Assembly (NCBI GenBank): GCA_001627925.1
Contig: LUQC01000086.1
Span: forward strand, 1 to 35,904
Direction: 5' to 3'
Length of the DNA: 35,904 bases
Origin: Rhodobacteraceae bacterium REDSEA-S34_B6
GTDB taxonomy: Bacteria; Pseudomonadota; Alphaproteobacteria; Rhodobacterales; Rhodobacteraceae
The position numbers were made by a program, and so were the translations under genes. The notes beneath the pieces are model-generated. The model saw nothing but the letters and a program-made list of their open reading frames with translations. It did not search any database and was not told the origin of the DNA. Shown here piece by piece: positions 35,194 to 35,904 of this stretch. Positions within the stretch are counted from its first letter, which is position 1. Each line of letters starts with the position of its first letter.

Positions 35194-35334
35194 CTATGTT
35201 GCTGAATTGCTTATTCCTTTTCGGGCAGTAGTTTCTAATGAGCTCCCTGCAAGTCTGTTTACAGACAGAAAACCAAGCTTAATCTGCCAAGGATCTCCGG
35301 CAAAACGCAATGCACGGAGTGCACATTTTATGTT
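35194..35334 (-). other. Protein-like open stretch after recombinase stop
   Basis: In another frame of the reverse strand, a 46-codon stretch without its own ATG runs from the recombinase stop to TAG at 35194-35196. It encodes a protein-like sequence that includes CALRALRFAGDPWQIKLGF and ends ARKGISNSAT. It may be the remains of a frameshifted recombinase tail or a separate degenerate gene. No function is claimed. Confidence 0.25.
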
Positions 35335-35904
35335 TAAATGAGGTTTGGGTCGGCTAGGAGTTTTGCCACGCTGAGATCAGGTGCATGATGGCCTGTAAGA
35401 AGCTTTTCAATTTGATCTGTATTGAGGGTGGCAAGTGGTAGATTGCGTGTAACGGTTTCAACACTTGTCTTTTCTTGCGCTGCCAGTTCCTGCACTGATC
35501 TCACTTTGCCTTTTGAAAGCGCTTGATACCATTTCCAGCTTTTTGCAACGCATAGGATTAATTCCTGGTTTGGAGTATTCTGAGGAACATTACTTAAAAT
35601 AACCTTGTTTCTTTTTCCAACGCTGCGCGGCTTGATCGGATAAGAACAACAGGCGGGCTTCGTAAGCCCTAATCGCTCCGCGATGGATTGGGACAGCGTC
35701 ACCACTAGCCGGTCCTTATACAAAACTACAGTTTCCGTAAGCTCTCGAAGAGACAGCTGCAAAACTTCCTGCCGTATTTGCAAAAACATTTCCGCTGATA
35801 AATCTGATTGCTCGGCTTTTAAATCTGCCAAAAGCTTTTGAAGCGCAAGCGATGTAACTTGTTCGGCTTCCTGAGCGGGCAGGGAGGTTAACTCCCCATA
35901 GGGA
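35334..35904 (-). CDS. Serine-recombinase-like protein, C-terminal part (partial)
   Basis: The frame is open from the right edge (reading PYGELTSLPAQEAEQVTSLA) to a TAA at 35334-35336, giving at least 189 residues without a start in view; a TTG at 35831 is not needed as start. The sequence matches the C-terminal region of large site-specific recombinases often seen in Rhodobacterales: a regulatory stretch (ELTETVVLYKDRLVVTLSQS), a helix-turn-helix-like segment (GKVRSVQELAAQEKTSVETV followed by TRNLPLATL) and a C-terminal APDLSVAKLLADP. The usual tail of about 15 residues is missing. The catalytic resolvase domain, if present, lies outside the window. It sits beside tRNA-Arg, which suggests an island edge. 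Confidence 0.65.
   Translation of the reverse strand, partial: PYGELTSLPAQEAEQVTSLALQKLLADLKAEQSDLSAEMFLQIRQEVLQLSLRELTETVVLYKDRLVVTLSQSIAERLGLTKPACCSYPIKPRSVGKRNKVILSNVPQNTPNQELILCVAKSWKWYQALSKGKVRSVQELAAQEKTSVETVTRNLPLATLNTDQIEKLLTGHHAPDLSVAKLLADPNLI

Noticed and set aside
1-35904. CRISPR arrays, insertion sequences, rRNA genes, tandem repeats
   Set aside because: No regular repeat-spacer pattern, no transposase with flanking inverted repeats and no rRNA sequence were seen; the only mobile-type gene is the partial recombinase at the right edge.

Overview
This window is chromosomal core DNA of an AT-rich alphaproteobacterium, most likely a low-GC marine relative of the Rhodobacterales. That placement is inferred from gene content and order: tuf next to the S10-spc-alpha ribosomal array; the run degP-like protease, rarA, rluC-like, ATP12 and aapJQMP downstream of rplQ; the block rpmH-rnpA-yidD-ttcA-yidC-MOSC-engB-argB; and an adenylate kinase with a four-cysteine zinc LID. 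Intergenic gaps are short and many genes overlap as ATGA or TGATG, so the genome looks compact.

Layout. 1-40 is the last codons of tuf (EF-Tu). 177-4987 (+) is the S10 operon: rpsJ, rplC, rplD, rplW, rplB, rpsS, rplV, rpsC, rplP. 5058-5678 (-) is a putative 2-oxoglutarate/Fe(II) oxygenase inserted head-on between rplP and rpmC. 5878-12715 (+) continues as rpmC, rpsQ, rplN, rplX, rplE, rpsN, rpsH, rplF, rplR, rpsE, rpmD, a disrupted rplO, secY and adk. 12919-15333 (+) is the alpha operon: rpsM, rpsK, rpoA, rplQ, closed by a strong terminator. 15434-20009 (+) holds a DegP-type protease, rarA, an RluC-type pseudouridine synthase and ATP12. 20202-24613 (+) is the general L-amino-acid ABC transporter aapJQMP, with a terminator-like hairpin after aapJ. 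From 32567 down to 24654 (-) runs rpmH, rnpA, yidD, ttcA, yidC, a MOSC protein, engB, argB, a sterol-desaturase-family protein, a 4Fe-4S protein and a SixA-like phosphatase. 32800-34945 (+) is a TVP38/DedA-like membrane protein coupled to a mercuric-reductase-like flavoprotein. A terminator, tRNA-Arg(ACG) and the C-terminal part of a serine-recombinase-like protein (running off the right edge) finish the window, which suggests the edge of a genomic island.

How it works together. The left third makes ribosomes, the RNA polymerase alpha subunit and the Sec channel. The right third supplies L34, the RNase P protein, a tRNA thiolase, the YidC insertase and the EngB ribosome-assembly GTPase, so most of the window serves translation and membrane protein biogenesis. 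The aap transporter provides high-affinity amino-acid uptake.

Main points for a second look: (1) the antisense oxygenase lies convergent to rplP, whose product L16 is a known target of 2OG-dependent arginine hydroxylation in E. coli by an unrelated oxygenase; (2) rplO lacks about 13-15 N-terminal residues and is out of frame; (3) the 220-base gap before rplB can form mutually exclusive hairpins; (4) a motif is shared by the rplN and rplQ leaders; (5) an integrase-like gene lies beside tRNA-Arg. All readings are by eye; no alignment or database search was run.
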